A stretch of 64,000 nt of DNA from positions 1-64,000 of the forward strand of contig CAIWTU010000081.1 of NCBI GenBank assembly GCA_903915655.1. Direction: 5' to 3'. The notes beneath the pieces are model-generated. The model was not told where the DNA came from. It searched no databases and saw nothing but the letters and a program-made list of their open reading frames with translations. This document shows, one piece after another, positions 38,602 through 47,577 of the stretch (within the stretch, counting starts at the first letter, position 1; each line of letters opens with the position of its first letter). The stretch is from an uncultured Geobacter sp. Its GTDB lineage: Bacteria; Desulfobacterota; Desulfuromonadia; Geobacterales; Geobacteraceae. The translations under genes were made by a program, and so were the position numbers.

Positions 38602-38950
38602 TTCGGGTGGGCTGCTTACCCGGAACCTCAATAAAAGGAAAATCGAGTTTATTTAACCGGTGAAAAATAAAGAGAGGGGTAAAAAACAGCTTTATAAATA
38701 GCTGCAAAAGCTTTACAGTTCAAGCACTGCAACTTTATTGACTAAAGTTGATGCACTCGCAAATAGTCGTTCCCCCTACCTTGACGGTGAAGGGGGTCAG
38801 GGGGAGGGTGAAGCTGCAACTTTGCTGAGAATTTGCGAGAGGATCAAAGTTGCCTGATTTAACTTTCACTGCCGAGGAACGACGCTTTTCAAAAGGTTTT
38901 GATCCGGGACAATAGCTTTATCAGACCAGATTAAAGGAGAGTGGAATAAA
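38602..38950. repeat. Intergenic region with nested and crossing inverted repeats
   Basis: From 38729 to 38883 several exact complementary pairs occur: CAACTTTA/TAAAGTTG (38730-38737, 38743-38750), CTCGCAAAT/ATTTGCGAG (38756-38764, 38831-38839), GTCGTTCC/GGAACGAC (38766-38773, 38876-38883), CCCCCT/AGGGGG (38772-38777, 38791-38796) and GCAACTTTG/CAAAGTTGC (38816-38824, 38845-38853). The second and third pairs cross each other. It is either a dispersed repeat or a structured RNA leader of the thioesterase gene. The stretch 38602-38728 shows nothing clear. Confidence 0.55.
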
Positions 38951-39400
38951 ATGTCAGTAATGCTTGATCGGATCAAGAAATTGATAGAGAGCGGTAAACC
39001 ACTCATGCCAATTGCCGACCTGATTGGCTTCAGCATCAAATCGGTACAACAGGGTCAGGCTGTCGTTGAGTTCGAGATGTCTCAGGAGCACACCAACACC
39101 ATGGGGACACTTCACGGAGGGGTGTTATGTACAATTGCTGATACAGCCATGGGGGTGGCATTTTTCACTATGCTCGAGAAGACAGAGACACTGACTACCC
39201 TGGAATTGAAGATCAATTACCTGAAGCCGGTCTGGAAGGGGAAGCTCCTCGCGTTGGGGAGGGTTGTAAAAAAAGGGAAGTTGACAGGACTTGTTGAGTG
39301 CGACGTACTGGATGAAAAGGAGCAACTTGTTGCCCGTGCCAGCGGCACGTTCATGGTATTGACTGGTGAGCAGGCTATAAATCGCCTGGTTCCGACCTGA
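38951..39400 (+). CDS. PaaI-family hotdog thioesterase
   Basis: A 149-residue hotdog-fold thioesterase. TNTMGTLHGGVLCTIADTAMGVAF carries the typical HGG plus Asp active-site segment (about residues 50-75), and ELKINYLKPVWKG is the second hallmark. It should hydrolyse acyl- or aryl-CoA esters. AAAGGAGAG precedes ATG 38951. Its 3' end overlaps that of the convergent HAD gene by 26 bases. The region before it holds a structured repeat. Confidence 0.9.
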   Translation: MSVMLDRIKKLIESGKPLMPIADLIGFSIKSVQQGQAVVEFEMSQEHTNTMGTLHGGVLCTIADTAMGVAFFTMLEKTETLTTLELKINYLKPVWKGKLLALGRVVKKGKLTGLVECDVLDEKEQLVARASGTFMVLTGEQAINRLVPT

Positions 39401-40064
39401 CAAGGGATTGTTTCGGGATAAGCTCGCTGAGATAACAGATCGAGGCAAAACGGTCGGATGGAGCAGGTGCAATTGCAGAGCTGAACCGGCTCACATAGAT
39501 GAGGTAGCGGATCCCGAATTTCGCGGCAGTTCCCAGGTTTGTTTCGCTGTCCTCGGCCAGAAGGGTTCGTTCGGGAAAGTAGGGTATTTTCCCCTGCAAC
39601 CTTTTCCAGAAACCATCATCTTCCTTCGGCAGCCCCAGATCGTGGGCGGAGATTATCCCGTTAAAATAGGGGCCGAGCTCTGTTTTGCGCATTTTAAGTT
39701 CAAGTGTCTTACTGTGCGCATTGGTAACTAGGTAGGCCTTCTTGGCATGATGACGTAAATAGAGAAGAAAATCGATAACAAAGGGATGAACCGCTATAAG
39801 ATGCTCGACCTCCAGTTTGAGGAGGGGGATATCAAGACCTACTCTCTCTGACCAGTAATCCAGATCTGTCCAGTTAAGGGTGTTCTCCTGCGAGCGAAAG
39901 AGCTGGTAGAGAAAGTCCTTTGCCTTGTCCAAAGAGATTCCGTTTTCGCGTGCATATCTTTCAGGGAGATGTTCCATCCAGAAATGGTCGTCAAAATGAC
40001 GATCCAAGAGTGTACCGTCCATATCTAGCAGCACAGTATCAACACGGTTCCAGTCAATTATCAT
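39375..40064 (-). CDS. HAD-family 5'-nucleotidase (YrfG-like)
   Basis: A 229-residue HAD hydrolase. Motif I is VDTVLLDMDGTLLDRHFDDHFW with the nucleophile Asp near residue 14, motif II Thr is in AYLVTNAHSKTL, Lys in GLPKEDDGFW and motif IV in LLAEDSETNLG. The FDDHFW context after motif I and the overall length resemble E. coli YrfG, a GMP/IMP nucleotidase. AAAGGA precedes the start. It follows thrC by 11 bases on the same strand and is probably in one transcript with it. Confidence 0.86.
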   Translation of the reverse strand: MIIDWNRVDTVLLDMDGTLLDRHFDDHFWMEHLPERYARENGISLDKAKDFLYQLFRSQENTLNWTDLDYWSERVGLDIPLLKLEVEHLIAVHPFVIDFLLYLRHHAKKAYLVTNAHSKTLELKMRKTELGPYFNGIISAHDLGLPKEDDGFWKRLQGKIPYFPERTLLAEDSETNLGTAAKFGIRYLIYVSRFSSAIAPAPSDRFASICYLSELIPKQSLVRSEPGDL

Positions 40065-40075
40065 CTGGTCCTTTT

Positions 40076-41461
40076 TCAGATAGCCTTTTCAACGATGAAG
40101 TTCCTGATTGCTTCCAGGTCGGCTTCTTTAATATCGCACCTGGATGGCAGCTTTTCAATACCGTCGAGTGCTGCCGGTCTAGAAGGCTCCTCTCCGGTTG
40201 CAATTTTGACCGCTTCGCCGAATTTGGCGGGATCGGCGGTTGCGAGACATATCAGCGGCGAGTCGTTAGGTAGTGTATCGAGGGCTGCTCTGACTCCTAC
40301 CGCCGTATGCGGGTCGAGGAGGTAGGAGTGCTCCTTATAGAAAGCTGAGATAGTTGCCAGGGTTTCTTGCTGGTTTACTGATCGGGAAGAAAAATCGTCC
40401 AGGACCCTTTCGCGTTCCTCGGAGGTGAACTCCATTCTCCCGGTTTCGGCGAAAAGTGCAAAGCTCTCACGTACCCGGGCAGGGTCCTCGTTATACAGGT
40501 AATAGAGATACCGTTCAAAATTGGAGGCTACCTGGATATCCATGGAAGGGGAGACCGTCTGTACAACACCTCCGATGGAATAATCACCGTTGTTGACAAA
40601 GCGGGTAAGTATGTTGTTTTCATTGGTAGCAAGGAGCAGGTTTTTTATCGGTAAACCCATCCGCTTAGCCACGTAGCCTGCAAAAATATCCCCGAAATTT
40701 CCGGTTGGCACTGAAAAAATAACTTTTTTGTCACACCCTGAGGCCACCCGCAAGTATGCGTAGAAATAATAGACGACCTGGGCAAGGACTCGTGCCCAGT
40801 TGATCGAATTAACTGCACCGAGGGAATACTTTTGCTTGAAGGGGAGGTCGTTGAAGAGTGCCTTGACTATATTCTGGCAGTCGTCGAAGGTACCTTGCAC
40901 TGCCAGATTATGGACGTTTGCGTCAAGAACAGTGGTCATCTGCAGCGCTTGAATAGGTGAAGTTTTCCCGTGGGGGTGGAGAATGAAAATGGAAATATTT
41001 TCCTTTCCCCGTACACCGTAAATCGCAGCGCTGCCGGTATCTCCGGAAGTTGCGCCGACGATGTTCATTTTCTCTTTACGCTCTTTCAGAAGATATTCGA
41101 ACATATTGCCTAGCAGTTGCAGGGCTACATCCTTGAATGCCAGGGTAGGTCCGTGAAACAATTCCAAGATGTAAATCCCGTTTTTTTTCAGAATAGGTGC
41201 TATTTCCGGGTGGTCAAAGGAATCGTAGGAAATATATATAAGCCGTTTCAGATCCTCAAAAGGAATATCATCGGCAAAGAGGGATATTACCGCGCATGCA
41301 AGATCGCGGTATGACAATTTCTGCCACGATTCGAGAGTTGTCCGATCTATGAGTGGAATACGTTCGGGGAGAAGCAATCCACCATCCGTGGCAAGTCCCA
41401 TCATTACCGCATCCTTGAAGCTTACCGGTTCAATATTTCCTCTGGTGCTGATGTATTTCAT
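40076..41461 (-). CDS. thrC: Threonine synthase
   Basis: ThrC converts O-phosphohomoserine to threonine with PLP. The 461-residue protein has the N-terminal MKYISTRG, ELFHGPTLAFKDVALQLLGN with the PLP lysine (about residue 110), NIVGATSGDTGSAAIYG and VPTGNFGDIFAGYVAKRMG. It is of the longer type common in Proteobacteria. The start at 41461 directly gives the family N-terminus. It is the first gene of a pair with the HAD nucleotidase. Confidence 0.96.
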   Translation of the reverse strand: MKYISTRGNIEPVSFKDAVMMGLATDGGLLLPERIPLIDRTTLESWQKLSYRDLACAVISLFADDIPFEDLKRLIYISYDSFDHPEIAPILKKNGIYILELFHGPTLAFKDVALQLLGNMFEYLLKERKEKMNIVGATSGDTGSAAIYGVRGKENISIFILHPHGKTSPIQALQMTTVLDANVHNLAVQGTFDDCQNIVKALFNDLPFKQKYSLGAVNSINWARVLAQVVYYFYAYLRVASGCDKKVIFSVPTGNFGDIFAGYVAKRMGLPIKNLLLATNENNILTRFVNNGDYSIGGVVQTVSPSMDIQVASNFERYLYYLYNEDPARVRESFALFAETGRMEFTSEERERVLDDFSSRSVNQQETLATISAFYKEHSYLLDPHTAVGVRAALDTLPNDSPLICLATADPAKFGEAVKIATGEEPSRPAALDGIEKLPSRCDIKEADLEAIRNFIVEKAI

Positions 41462-41790
41462 GGCTTCCTTCCATTGACCATAGGTGCCTGATCAAAAAAT
41501 TGAACTCAATTTGAAATGGTTGTTTATATCGCAATTTGGGTAGTCTAACAGCAAAATTGATAAATGTGAAGGGGGTTTCGTCATAGGCGTTAACTCAGAC
41601 CGGCTCAAAAACCTCTATTATAAAGGGTTGGACATTGTCTCTGAAAAAATGTTAACTTTCCTGAGATATTGGACGATAATGAAACCTGACTTGATACCGG
41701 TGCGACGCTCCATTCCATGGTTGCAATTATAGGCTGCTTCGAATATAGGTAATCCTGGGTATCTGTGAAGATCATTACTGCTGGGGGATT
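41462..41790. other. Divergent intergenic region thrC / GGQ factor
   Basis: These 329 bases must contain promoters for both flanking genes. I found no riboswitch, RNA gene or convincing repeat here. Confidence 0.4.
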
Positions 41791-42114
41791 ATGACTTTCG
41801 AAATAAAGGATTCTGATATAAGGCTCGAGTTTTTCCGGGCTTCCGGTCCTGGTGGGCAGCACCGGAATACAACGGACTCGGCTGTTCGGGTTCGCCATCT
41901 CCCTACCGGGATAGTAACTCAGGCCTCTGATAGCCGTTCTCAGCTACAGAACCGCCAGACGGCCATGAACCGATTACAGGCAGCTCTCAAGAAGCGGGCA
42001 GAAAAGGTCAAGAAGAGAATCGCTACACGTGTACCGCCGAGGACCAGGGAGAAACGGTTGACCGAGAAGAAAATTGTTTCACTACGGAAAAAACTTCGCA
42101 CAACAGTTGACTGA
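41791..42114 (+). CDS. Stand-alone GGQ-domain peptide-chain-release-factor-like protein
   Basis: A 107-residue protein with only the peptidyl-tRNA hydrolase (GGQ) domain of class I release factors: [19 protein letters not shown] near residues 15-33, then [22 protein letters not shown]. The codon-reading domains are absent. The C-terminal 45 residues are very basic ([14 protein letters not shown] ... REKRLTEKK). This fits a ribosome-rescue factor of the ArfB type or the short release-factor-like family. The ribosome site is GGGGG six bases before ATG. The CBS-pyrophosphatase gene starts 22 bases downstream. Confidence 0.87.
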   Translation: MTFEIKDSDIRLEFFRASGPGGQHRNTTDSAVRVRHLPTGIVTQASDSRSQLQNRQTAMNRLQAALKKRAEKVKKRIATRVPPRTREKRLTEKKIVSLRKKLRTTVD

Positions 42115-42136
42115 AAAAAAGGACAATAGAGCAGTG

Positions 42137-43783
42137 ATGTCAAAAAAGATATACATTATCGGGCACAGAAGCCCTGATACAGATTCCATTGCTTCGGCAA
42201 TCGCTTATGCTGAACTGAAGAAAAAACTCGGTCTGGAGAATGTCTCCGCCGCCATGGCGGGGCAACCAAACCCTCAGACGAACTACATCCTCGAACGGCT
42301 CGACATCGATCTCCCTCTTTACCTTGCTGATGTCCATCCCAAGGTCAGGGATGTTCTTAAAGCTCGACCTGTTACCGCTACTGAAGAGATGCCGCTGAAG
42401 GAGGCGCTGGAGCTTTTTCACCGACATAATATCCGGGTTCTGCCGGTGATCGATGAGCGGAACGAGCCGTGCGGCATCGTTTCCCTCCTCAAACTCTCCG
42501 AAAAATACCTTGTTGGCGGAACTGACCGGAGGCGCGGAGTGGACACCTCACTCCACTCCCTTGCTGCCTGCCTTGAGGGGACTTTCCTTGCTGGTGGGCC
42601 TGCAAAAAAGCTGGAGCATCTCAACCTCTACATAGGGGCCATGACCGAAGAGTCTTTCACAGACCGGATAGCCGCATACGATCCCGCTTCGCTCCTGATC
42701 ATGACCGGAGACCGTCGCTCTATCCAGCAGGCGGCAATCGAGATGGGGGTGAGGCTGCTTGTGGTCACAGGTGGTTTAGCAGTTGATGATGACCTGCTGG
42801 CAAAGGCACGCGAAACCGGAACAAACGTACTCTCCACTCCTTGTGACACGGCTTCCGCCGCCGGTCTCCTCAGACTCTCTACCCCGATTTCCTGTTTCGT
42901 AGAGTCAAGGTATGCCAAGATCGGTGTTGCCGAACCACTAGAGCATCTGCGACTCAGGCTCCTTCATTCCGGTGAATCGGCAGTTATTGCAGTGGAAGAG
43001 GACGGAACCATAGCTGGTATTGCCACCAGATCGTCACTCTTGATCCCCATACCCTACGCCCTTATTCTTGTCGACCATAATGAACTCGGCCAAGCCGTAC
43101 CGGGGGCCGGGTCAGTGGATATCCTGGAGGTAATCGATCACCACAAGCTCGGCAATCCCCCCACAAACCTCCCGATTACCTTCCTGTCGGCTCCTGTAGG
43201 GAGTACCTGCACCCTGGTTGCCTCGCTTTTCAGCGATCGGGGGGTGATCCCCGAACCAAAAACTGCCGCCTTATTGATGGCCGGCATTATATCCGATACG
43301 GTTATCCTCAAGTCGCCCACCACCACCGCTCGTGACAGGGAGCTGGTCGCCTGGCTGGAAGAGTTGTCGGGAATGGACCACCAGCAATTCGGCAGGGACA
43401 TATTCTCCTCGTGCAGTGGGTTTACCTGTCATTCCTCGCCGGAAGCCGCAATCCGATCCGACTTCAAGCAGTTCAGCACTTCCGATACCCTTTTTGGTGT
43501 CGGGCAGGTGGAGGTGTTCGGCTTCGAAGAGTTTTTTGAGCTGAAGGAGGCCCTCCGCGACGCCTTGAAACGGATCAAAGATGATGATCGTCTCCACCTG
43601 GCGGGGCTGATGGTGACCGATATCTACACTGAAACAACCCTCTTTCTTGCCGAGGGGAAGAACGAACTTGCGCATATCATAGGCTATCCGCAGCTGGAAC
43701 CACACCTCTATGAGTTAAAAGGGGTCATGTCGCGTAAAAAACAGCTGGTACCCCACCTCCTGAAGGTTCTGGGATCGATTTAA
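42137..43783 (+). CDS. Family II inorganic pyrophosphatase with CBS and DRTGG domains
   Basis: A manganese-dependent pyrophosphatase of 548 residues. The DHH catalytic part is split: GHRSPDTDSIASAIAYAEL at the start and VDHNELGQ ... EVIDHHKLGN near residues 312-340, ending with DHHA2. Between them lie CBS domain 1 (about 75-130), a DRTGG segment (about 180-230) and CBS domain 2 (about 240-300). In related enzymes CBS domains sense AMP/ADP and the DRTGG-containing type binds diadenosine polyphosphates, so nucleotide regulation is expected. ATG 42137 is used because the GHRSPDTD motif follows directly. Confidence 0.93.
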   Translation: MSKKIYIIGHRSPDTDSIASAIAYAELKKKLGLENVSAAMAGQPNPQTNYILERLDIDLPLYLADVHPKVRDVLKARPVTATEEMPLKEALELFHRHNIRVLPVIDERNEPCGIVSLLKLSEKYLVGGTDRRRGVDTSLHSLAACLEGTFLAGGPAKKLEHLNLYIGAMTEESFTDRIAAYDPASLLIMTGDRRSIQQAAIEMGVRLLVVTGGLAVDDDLLAKARETGTNVLSTPCDTASAAGLLRLSTPISCFVESRYAKIGVAEPLEHLRLRLLHSGESAVIAVEEDGTIAGIATRSSLLIPIPYALILVDHNELGQAVPGAGSVDILEVIDHHKLGNPPTNLPITFLSAPVGSTCTLVASLFSDRGVIPEPKTAALLMAGIISDTVILKSPTTTARDRELVAWLEELSGMDHQQFGRDIFSSCSGFTCHSSPEAAIRSDFKQFSTSDTLFGVGQVEVFGFEEFFELKEALRDALKRIKDDDRLHLAGLMVTDIYTETTLFLAEGKNELAHIIGYPQLEPHLYELKGVMSRKKQLVPHLLKVLGSI

Positions 43784-43852
43784 TCATCTCCTCTCAGCCG
43801 ATTTTTAGCCGCAACTACAGGATTCCACACCCCTTGCCAAGAAAAGGATAAG

Positions 43853-44611
43853 ATGGAAAGCATATTTACAAAACGATACCAGGTTCGCTTAAATGAAGCA
43901 GATTTCAGCGGGGCTCTCCGTCCGGTGGCGCTGCTCAACCATATGCAGGACTCAGCCGCAGCCGACTCGAGAAGATCAGGCTATTCCGTAGCGGAACTGA
44001 AGGTCAGGAATATGACCTGGGTACTCTCTCGTTATCATGTCCGCATGGAGAGATATCCTGATGTTGGGGAAACCATAGAGGTTAGAACCTGGCGTTCTTT
44101 CGGCGGCGGGATCTTTTCTTTACGGGATTACGAGATTGTTGACTCCAATGGGAATCTTCTGGCTCTGGCGACCAGTTCATGGGTGATTATGGATCTGGCA
44201 TCAAAACGCCCGGTAAAGCTTGACAAGGTTCTAGCCGAACTACCAACCTTTGACCGCAGGGCCTTGCACGATGATTTTGCCCCCCTCCCCAAATTGATAA
44301 ATTATTCAAGGGAAGATTCCTTCAGGGTTCGCATGGCTGATCTGGACCAGAACCGCCATGTCAACCATACGGTCTATGTGGAGTGGGCACTGGAAACTGT
44401 TCCGATGGAGATTCTTGATGGTTTTAGTCTGGTGGAGCTGGAAGTCGGGTACCGGGCCGAGGCGTTTTATGGTGATACTCTGCTTGTGCGGACAGGGGTA
44501 GCTAACCTTGGGGATCCTGCAGTTTTCCAGCATCAACTGGTTGACTGTCAGAACGGCAAGGAGTTTACCCGGCTGAAGACCCGCTGGAAACAAAAAAATT
44601 TTACAGGGTAA
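43853..44611 (+). CDS. Acyl-ACP thioesterase family protein
   Basis: A 252-residue double-hotdog protein. The first half (RLNEADFSGALRPVALLNHMQDSAAADSRR) and second half (VRMADLDQNRHVNHTVYVEWALE) match the acyl-ACP thioesterase family, including the Asn-His of NRHVNHTVY. It would release fatty acids from acyl carrier protein or act on acyl-CoA. AAAAGGATAAG precedes ATG 43853. epmB follows after only five bases, so they share a transcript although their roles look unrelated. Confidence 0.9.
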   Translation: MESIFTKRYQVRLNEADFSGALRPVALLNHMQDSAAADSRRSGYSVAELKVRNMTWVLSRYHVRMERYPDVGETIEVRTWRSFGGGIFSLRDYEIVDSNGNLLALATSSWVIMDLASKRPVKLDKVLAELPTFDRRALHDDFAPLPKLINYSREDSFRVRMADLDQNRHVNHTVYVEWALETVPMEILDGFSLVELEVGYRAEAFYGDTLLVRTGVANLGDPAVFQHQLVDCQNGKEFTRLKTRWKQKNFTG

Positions 44612-44616
44612 AATTC

Positions 44617-45690
44617 TTGGAAAAGTGGCAGAAAAACATCGCAAACAGCATCACCACTCCGGACGAGCTGGCGCTCCATTTTCCAATAGACAGCAGACCG
44701 TTGAGGGAAGTGGCAAAGCGCTATCCCATGCGGATTACCCCATATTACCTCGGATTGATCCGGGAAGAGGCCGATCCTATATGGCGGCAATGTGTGCCGG
44801 ACAGTGACGAATTAAAAGAGGATGAGCTTCTCCCGGATCCGCTGAACGAAGAGGGTTTGAGCCCGACCCGTGCGCTAATTCATCGTTACCCCGACAGGGT
44901 TGTGCTGCTCGTATCGTCCGCATGCGCCGTTTACTGCCGATTCTGTATGCGCAAAAGACAGGTCGGCTCTGTTGAAGGGAGATTCTCTGATAGTGAGATC
45001 GATTCAGCCATTGCCTATATAGAAAATACCCCGCAGGTTCGCGACGTTATTCTTTCGGGGGGCGACCCTCTTCTCCAGCCTGACGATCTGCTGGAAAATA
45101 TATTGGGACGTTTGCGCAAAATCCCTCACGTTGAAATAATAAGGATAGGCACCCGGACTCCGGTTACTCTACCTGAACGGATAACGGTTCGCCTTTGCCG
45201 TATGCTCAAACGCTACCACCCCCTCTATGTAAATACTCACTTCAATCACCCGTGGGAGATTACACCGCAATCCTCACTGGCATGCGCCAGGCTGGCTGAT
45301 GCGGGGATTCAGCTTGGCAACCAGACGGTACTGATGAAAGGTGTAAACGATGATACCGATGTTATGAAGCTCCTCATGCAGAAGCTCCTTGCCATCCGGG
45401 TCCGCCCGTATTATATCCATCAGATGGATCTGGTTAAGGGGACGGGGCACTTCCGGACCTCTGTCGGGAAAGGGCTATCGATACTGGAAGGGCTGCGCGG
45501 CCACACCTCCGGCATGGCTACCCCGCACTTTGTCATCGATTTGCCAGGTGGAAAGGGGAAGGTCCCGATTTTACCGGACTGCATCGAACGTGGTGGCAAC
45601 AGGCTGCTGTTACGAAATTACCTTGGTGAAGTCATAGAATATCAGGATTTGGAATCTGATCCGCCTTGCCAGCTGGCTCAAAGTTATTGA
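44617..45690 (+). CDS. epmB: EF-P beta-lysylation protein EpmB (lysine 2,3-aminomutase family)
   Basis: A 357-residue radical SAM/PLP protein. The cluster motif is CAVYCRFCMRKRQ (about residue 108-120), then ILSGGDPLLQPDDLL, RIGTRTPVTLPERIT and GNQTVLMKGVNDD. The length fits EpmB (about 340) rather than the longer catabolic aminomutase KamA (above 400). EpmB turns (S)-alpha-lysine to (R)-beta-lysine for EF-P. epmA and efp lie within 3-4 kb, which supports the call. The start is TTG 44617, with CAGGG upstream; the next ATG would cut off conserved N-terminal sequence. Confidence 0.88.
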   Translation: MEKWQKNIANSITTPDELALHFPIDSRPLREVAKRYPMRITPYYLGLIREEADPIWRQCVPDSDELKEDELLPDPLNEEGLSPTRALIHRYPDRVVLLVSSACAVYCRFCMRKRQVGSVEGRFSDSEIDSAIAYIENTPQVRDVILSGGDPLLQPDDLLENILGRLRKIPHVEIIRIGTRTPVTLPERITVRLCRMLKRYHPLYVNTHFNHPWEITPQSSLACARLADAGIQLGNQTVLMKGVNDDTDVMKLLMQKLLAIRVRPYYIHQMDLVKGTGHFRTSVGKGLSILEGLRGHTSGMATPHFVIDLPGGKGKVPILPDCIERGGNRLLLRNYLGEVIEYQDLESDPPCQLAQSY

Positions 45691-45811
45691 CAGACGCCGC
45701 TTCGCAGGATATGGTTTTTTACAATGGGAAAAGGCGAATCGACAGTGTCATGCCGAATTCCCTTTCTCTTGTTTATACCGACTATATTTCTGATTCAGTG
45801 AGGAGGCTATT

Positions 45812-46045
45812 ATGAGATCTTATGCCCGGTTTATCGGTATCTGTGTCGTTTTGTTCGCATCCCTTACCGCCTGTTGCTTACCCGGCGGAGGGGCCAAGGT
45901 GCAATCGACCAACGTTACAAACACAACGACATTGGGAGCGGAACTGGAAGACCTTAAGAAAGCTTATGCGCAGGGGATTATTACCGAGAAGGAGTATAAT
46001 TCGGCTAAAGAAAAAATCATCACGGAGAGGACCAAGGAAAAATAG
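45812..46045 (+). CDS. SHOCT-domain lipoprotein
   Basis: A 77-residue protein behind a strong GAGGAGG site. It has a signal peptide with hydrophobic core ICVVLFASL and a lipobox SLTAC, so Cys21 should be lipid-modified. A short Thr/Asn-rich spacer leads to a SHOCT motif (LEDLKKAYAQGIITEKEYNSAKEKI). SHOCT segments are short two-helix modules found at protein ends, often of oligomerisation or unknown role. It is upstream of the YidD-like gene, 94 bases away. Confidence 0.85.
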   Translation: MRSYARFIGICVVLFASLTACCLPGGGAKVQSTNVTNTTTLGAELEDLKKAYAQGIITEKEYNSAKEKIITERTKEK

Positions 46046-46139
46046 CGTCACGTTGTCCTGTTCGCTGCGCCAGGAAAAAACCTGGTTGACCAGGTCGCTC
46101 TTTCTTGCATTCTCAAAATACAATGGGTGGAAATCTTTA

Positions 46140-46562
46140 ATGATGAACGGATCAAGCAGCTGGAGAACATTCCATCTGATGGTACTCTCCTTCTGCGCGC
46201 TACTTTTCTCTGGAACTATTTCACTGGCGGAAGCGACAAATATGAAGGGGCCGGGAAAGCCTCGAGGTGATGATAGAAGGCAAGAGCTTGAGTCTTCGGT
46301 TATTAAAATCGTCTTCCTAGATGCGATCAAGATTTTTCAGAAATACATCTCACCCATGGATGGTCCAAGGTGCAGGTTCACTCCCACATGTTCGCTCTAC
46401 GGCTACAGAGCGATCAACAATCACGGCCCCTTTCTCGGCACCATGCTGACCGCAGACCGACTGATTCGATGTAACCCATGGGGAGCCCATCCCCCTTTCT
46501 ACACCCCCCTCCCGAACGGTTTATATCGTGACCCGATCGAACAAAACCTCCTCAATGAATGA
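46140..46562 (+). CDS. Exported YidD-like (DUF37 / haemolytic domain) protein
   Basis: A 140-residue protein. The C-terminal 80 residues match YidD: FLDAIKIFQKYISPMDGPRC, RFTPTCSLYGYRAI, NHGPFLGTMLTADRLIRCNPW. Canonical YidD is a short peripheral cytoplasmic protein that helps YidC insert membrane proteins and lies beside rnpA/yidC. This copy instead has a hydrophobic N-terminal segment (HLMVLSFCALLFSGTISLAEA) that looks like a cleavable signal. It would place the domain outside the inner membrane. ATG 46140 or 46143 start is likely. Its end overlaps the next gene by 8 bases, so they are coupled. Confidence 0.85.
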   Translation: MMNGSSSWRTFHLMVLSFCALLFSGTISLAEATNMKGPGKPRGDDRRQELESSVIKIVFLDAIKIFQKYISPMDGPRCRFTPTCSLYGYRAINNHGPFLGTMLTADRLIRCNPWGAHPPFYTPLPNGLYRDPIEQNLLNE

Positions 46563-47463
46563 AATAAAATCTGCGATCACTTCACTCAGCGTGCTCCTTG
46601 TCTTGCTCTTTCCCTTCGCTGCCAACTCCTATTCCGAGGAAACTGGAATTCTGCTGACGGAAAGCCTACAGCTCCGCATCGCCGATGCATTCCTGGCTGA
46701 AGGAGAGTATTACCGCGCGATCACAGAATACAAAAAAATCAACATCCTTTTCCCCGGCACAGGGCGGGGTGACTACGTCCTCTATTCTATCGGCATGGCT
46801 TATCTCCGCGGAGAGGAATACGAGCAGGCCATACGTTCTTTTTCTTCTTTAATGGCTCGCCATAGTGAGAGCTTATATACCTTGCAAGCCCATTACTTTA
46901 CGGGAATTGCCTCCTGGAAACTGAAAAAATACGGCAATGCAAAAACTGAATTCGATTTTCTGTTAGATTCCAATGCCACAACTGAATACGTTCCGCGTGC
47001 CCTAATCGCAAAGTCGTTGATGACCTTTGAACAGGGTAATGTCGCTTCCAGCATGATTATTCTCCAGCGCTTTGTTGCCCTTTATCCTGGACACAGAGTG
47101 ATGCCCGAGGCGGAAGCGACTATTCTGCTTCTTCAAGAGTATCAGAATCTTCCAGAAAAATCCGAATTACTGGCAGGCGTTCTCTCGGCGATCATACCGG
47201 GTAGCGGTCACATATACGCTGAACGCTACGCTGACGGAATAACCTCCTTCCTGCTGAATGCACTATTTATTGCGGGAACCGTTTTCGGGGTCCAGCAGGA
47301 GAATTATCTGACGGCCTCTCTCACAGGGGTGGTCGGTTTGCCCTTCTACGTCGGGAATATCTATGGCGCCGCAAATGCTGCCAAAAAGTGGAATGAAACA
47401 GTGCGCGACACGATTCGCAACAAGGTTTCTGCAACGTTTCAGGGTTTCCTCTCTGGCGATTAG
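46555..47463 (+). CDS. TPR protein with C-terminal membrane domain, partner of the YidD-like protein
   Basis: A 302-residue protein. A signal-like segment (SLSVLLVLLFPFAANSYSEE) is followed by tetratricopeptide-type repeats (DAFLAEGEYYRAITEYKKI, SIGMAYLRGEEYEQAIRSF, HYFTGIASWKLKKYGNAKTEF). A hydrophobic C-terminal region begins at about residue 216 with SAIIPGSGHIYAERYADGITSFLLNA. This Gly-rich PGSGH.Y....DG pattern resembles small membrane domains found next to YidD-like genes. The start overlaps the YidD-like stop, so the pair is made together. Function is unknown; an envelope assembly role is inferred. Confidence 0.75.
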   Translation: MNEIKSAITSLSVLLVLLFPFAANSYSEETGILLTESLQLRIADAFLAEGEYYRAITEYKKINILFPGTGRGDYVLYSIGMAYLRGEEYEQAIRSFSSLMARHSESLYTLQAHYFTGIASWKLKKYGNAKTEFDFLLDSNATTEYVPRALIAKSLMTFEQGNVASSMIILQRFVALYPGHRVMPEAEATILLLQEYQNLPEKSELLAGVLSAIIPGSGHIYAERYADGITSFLLNALFIAGTVFGVQQENYLTASLTGVVGLPFYVGNIYGAANAAKKWNETVRDTIRNKVSATFQGFLSGD

Positions 47464-47577
47464 GGGCTGGATACCGAGACAACTGGCCTGAACCACTCTT
47501 TTCGGCCAGCATCTGCAGATGTTTTGGGAGACCGCCGTGAGGTTATTGAATGCAGAGATTCTGAAGGGTAGGGGGGG

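Noticed and set aside
38547-38663. 38-codon plus-strand frame behind AAGGAGG and covering the ModE-like box
   Set aside because: The ribosome site is only two bases from the ATG and the product resembles nothing; the box and the minus-strand carrier explain the region better.
38729-38883. A CRISPR array in the repeat-rich spacer
   Set aside because: The repeats are inverted, of different sequences and not evenly spaced; no cas genes are near.
44617-45690. Catabolic lysine 2,3-aminomutase (kamA)
   Set aside because: The protein is about 60 residues shorter than KamA and efp/epmA are close; EpmB fits better.
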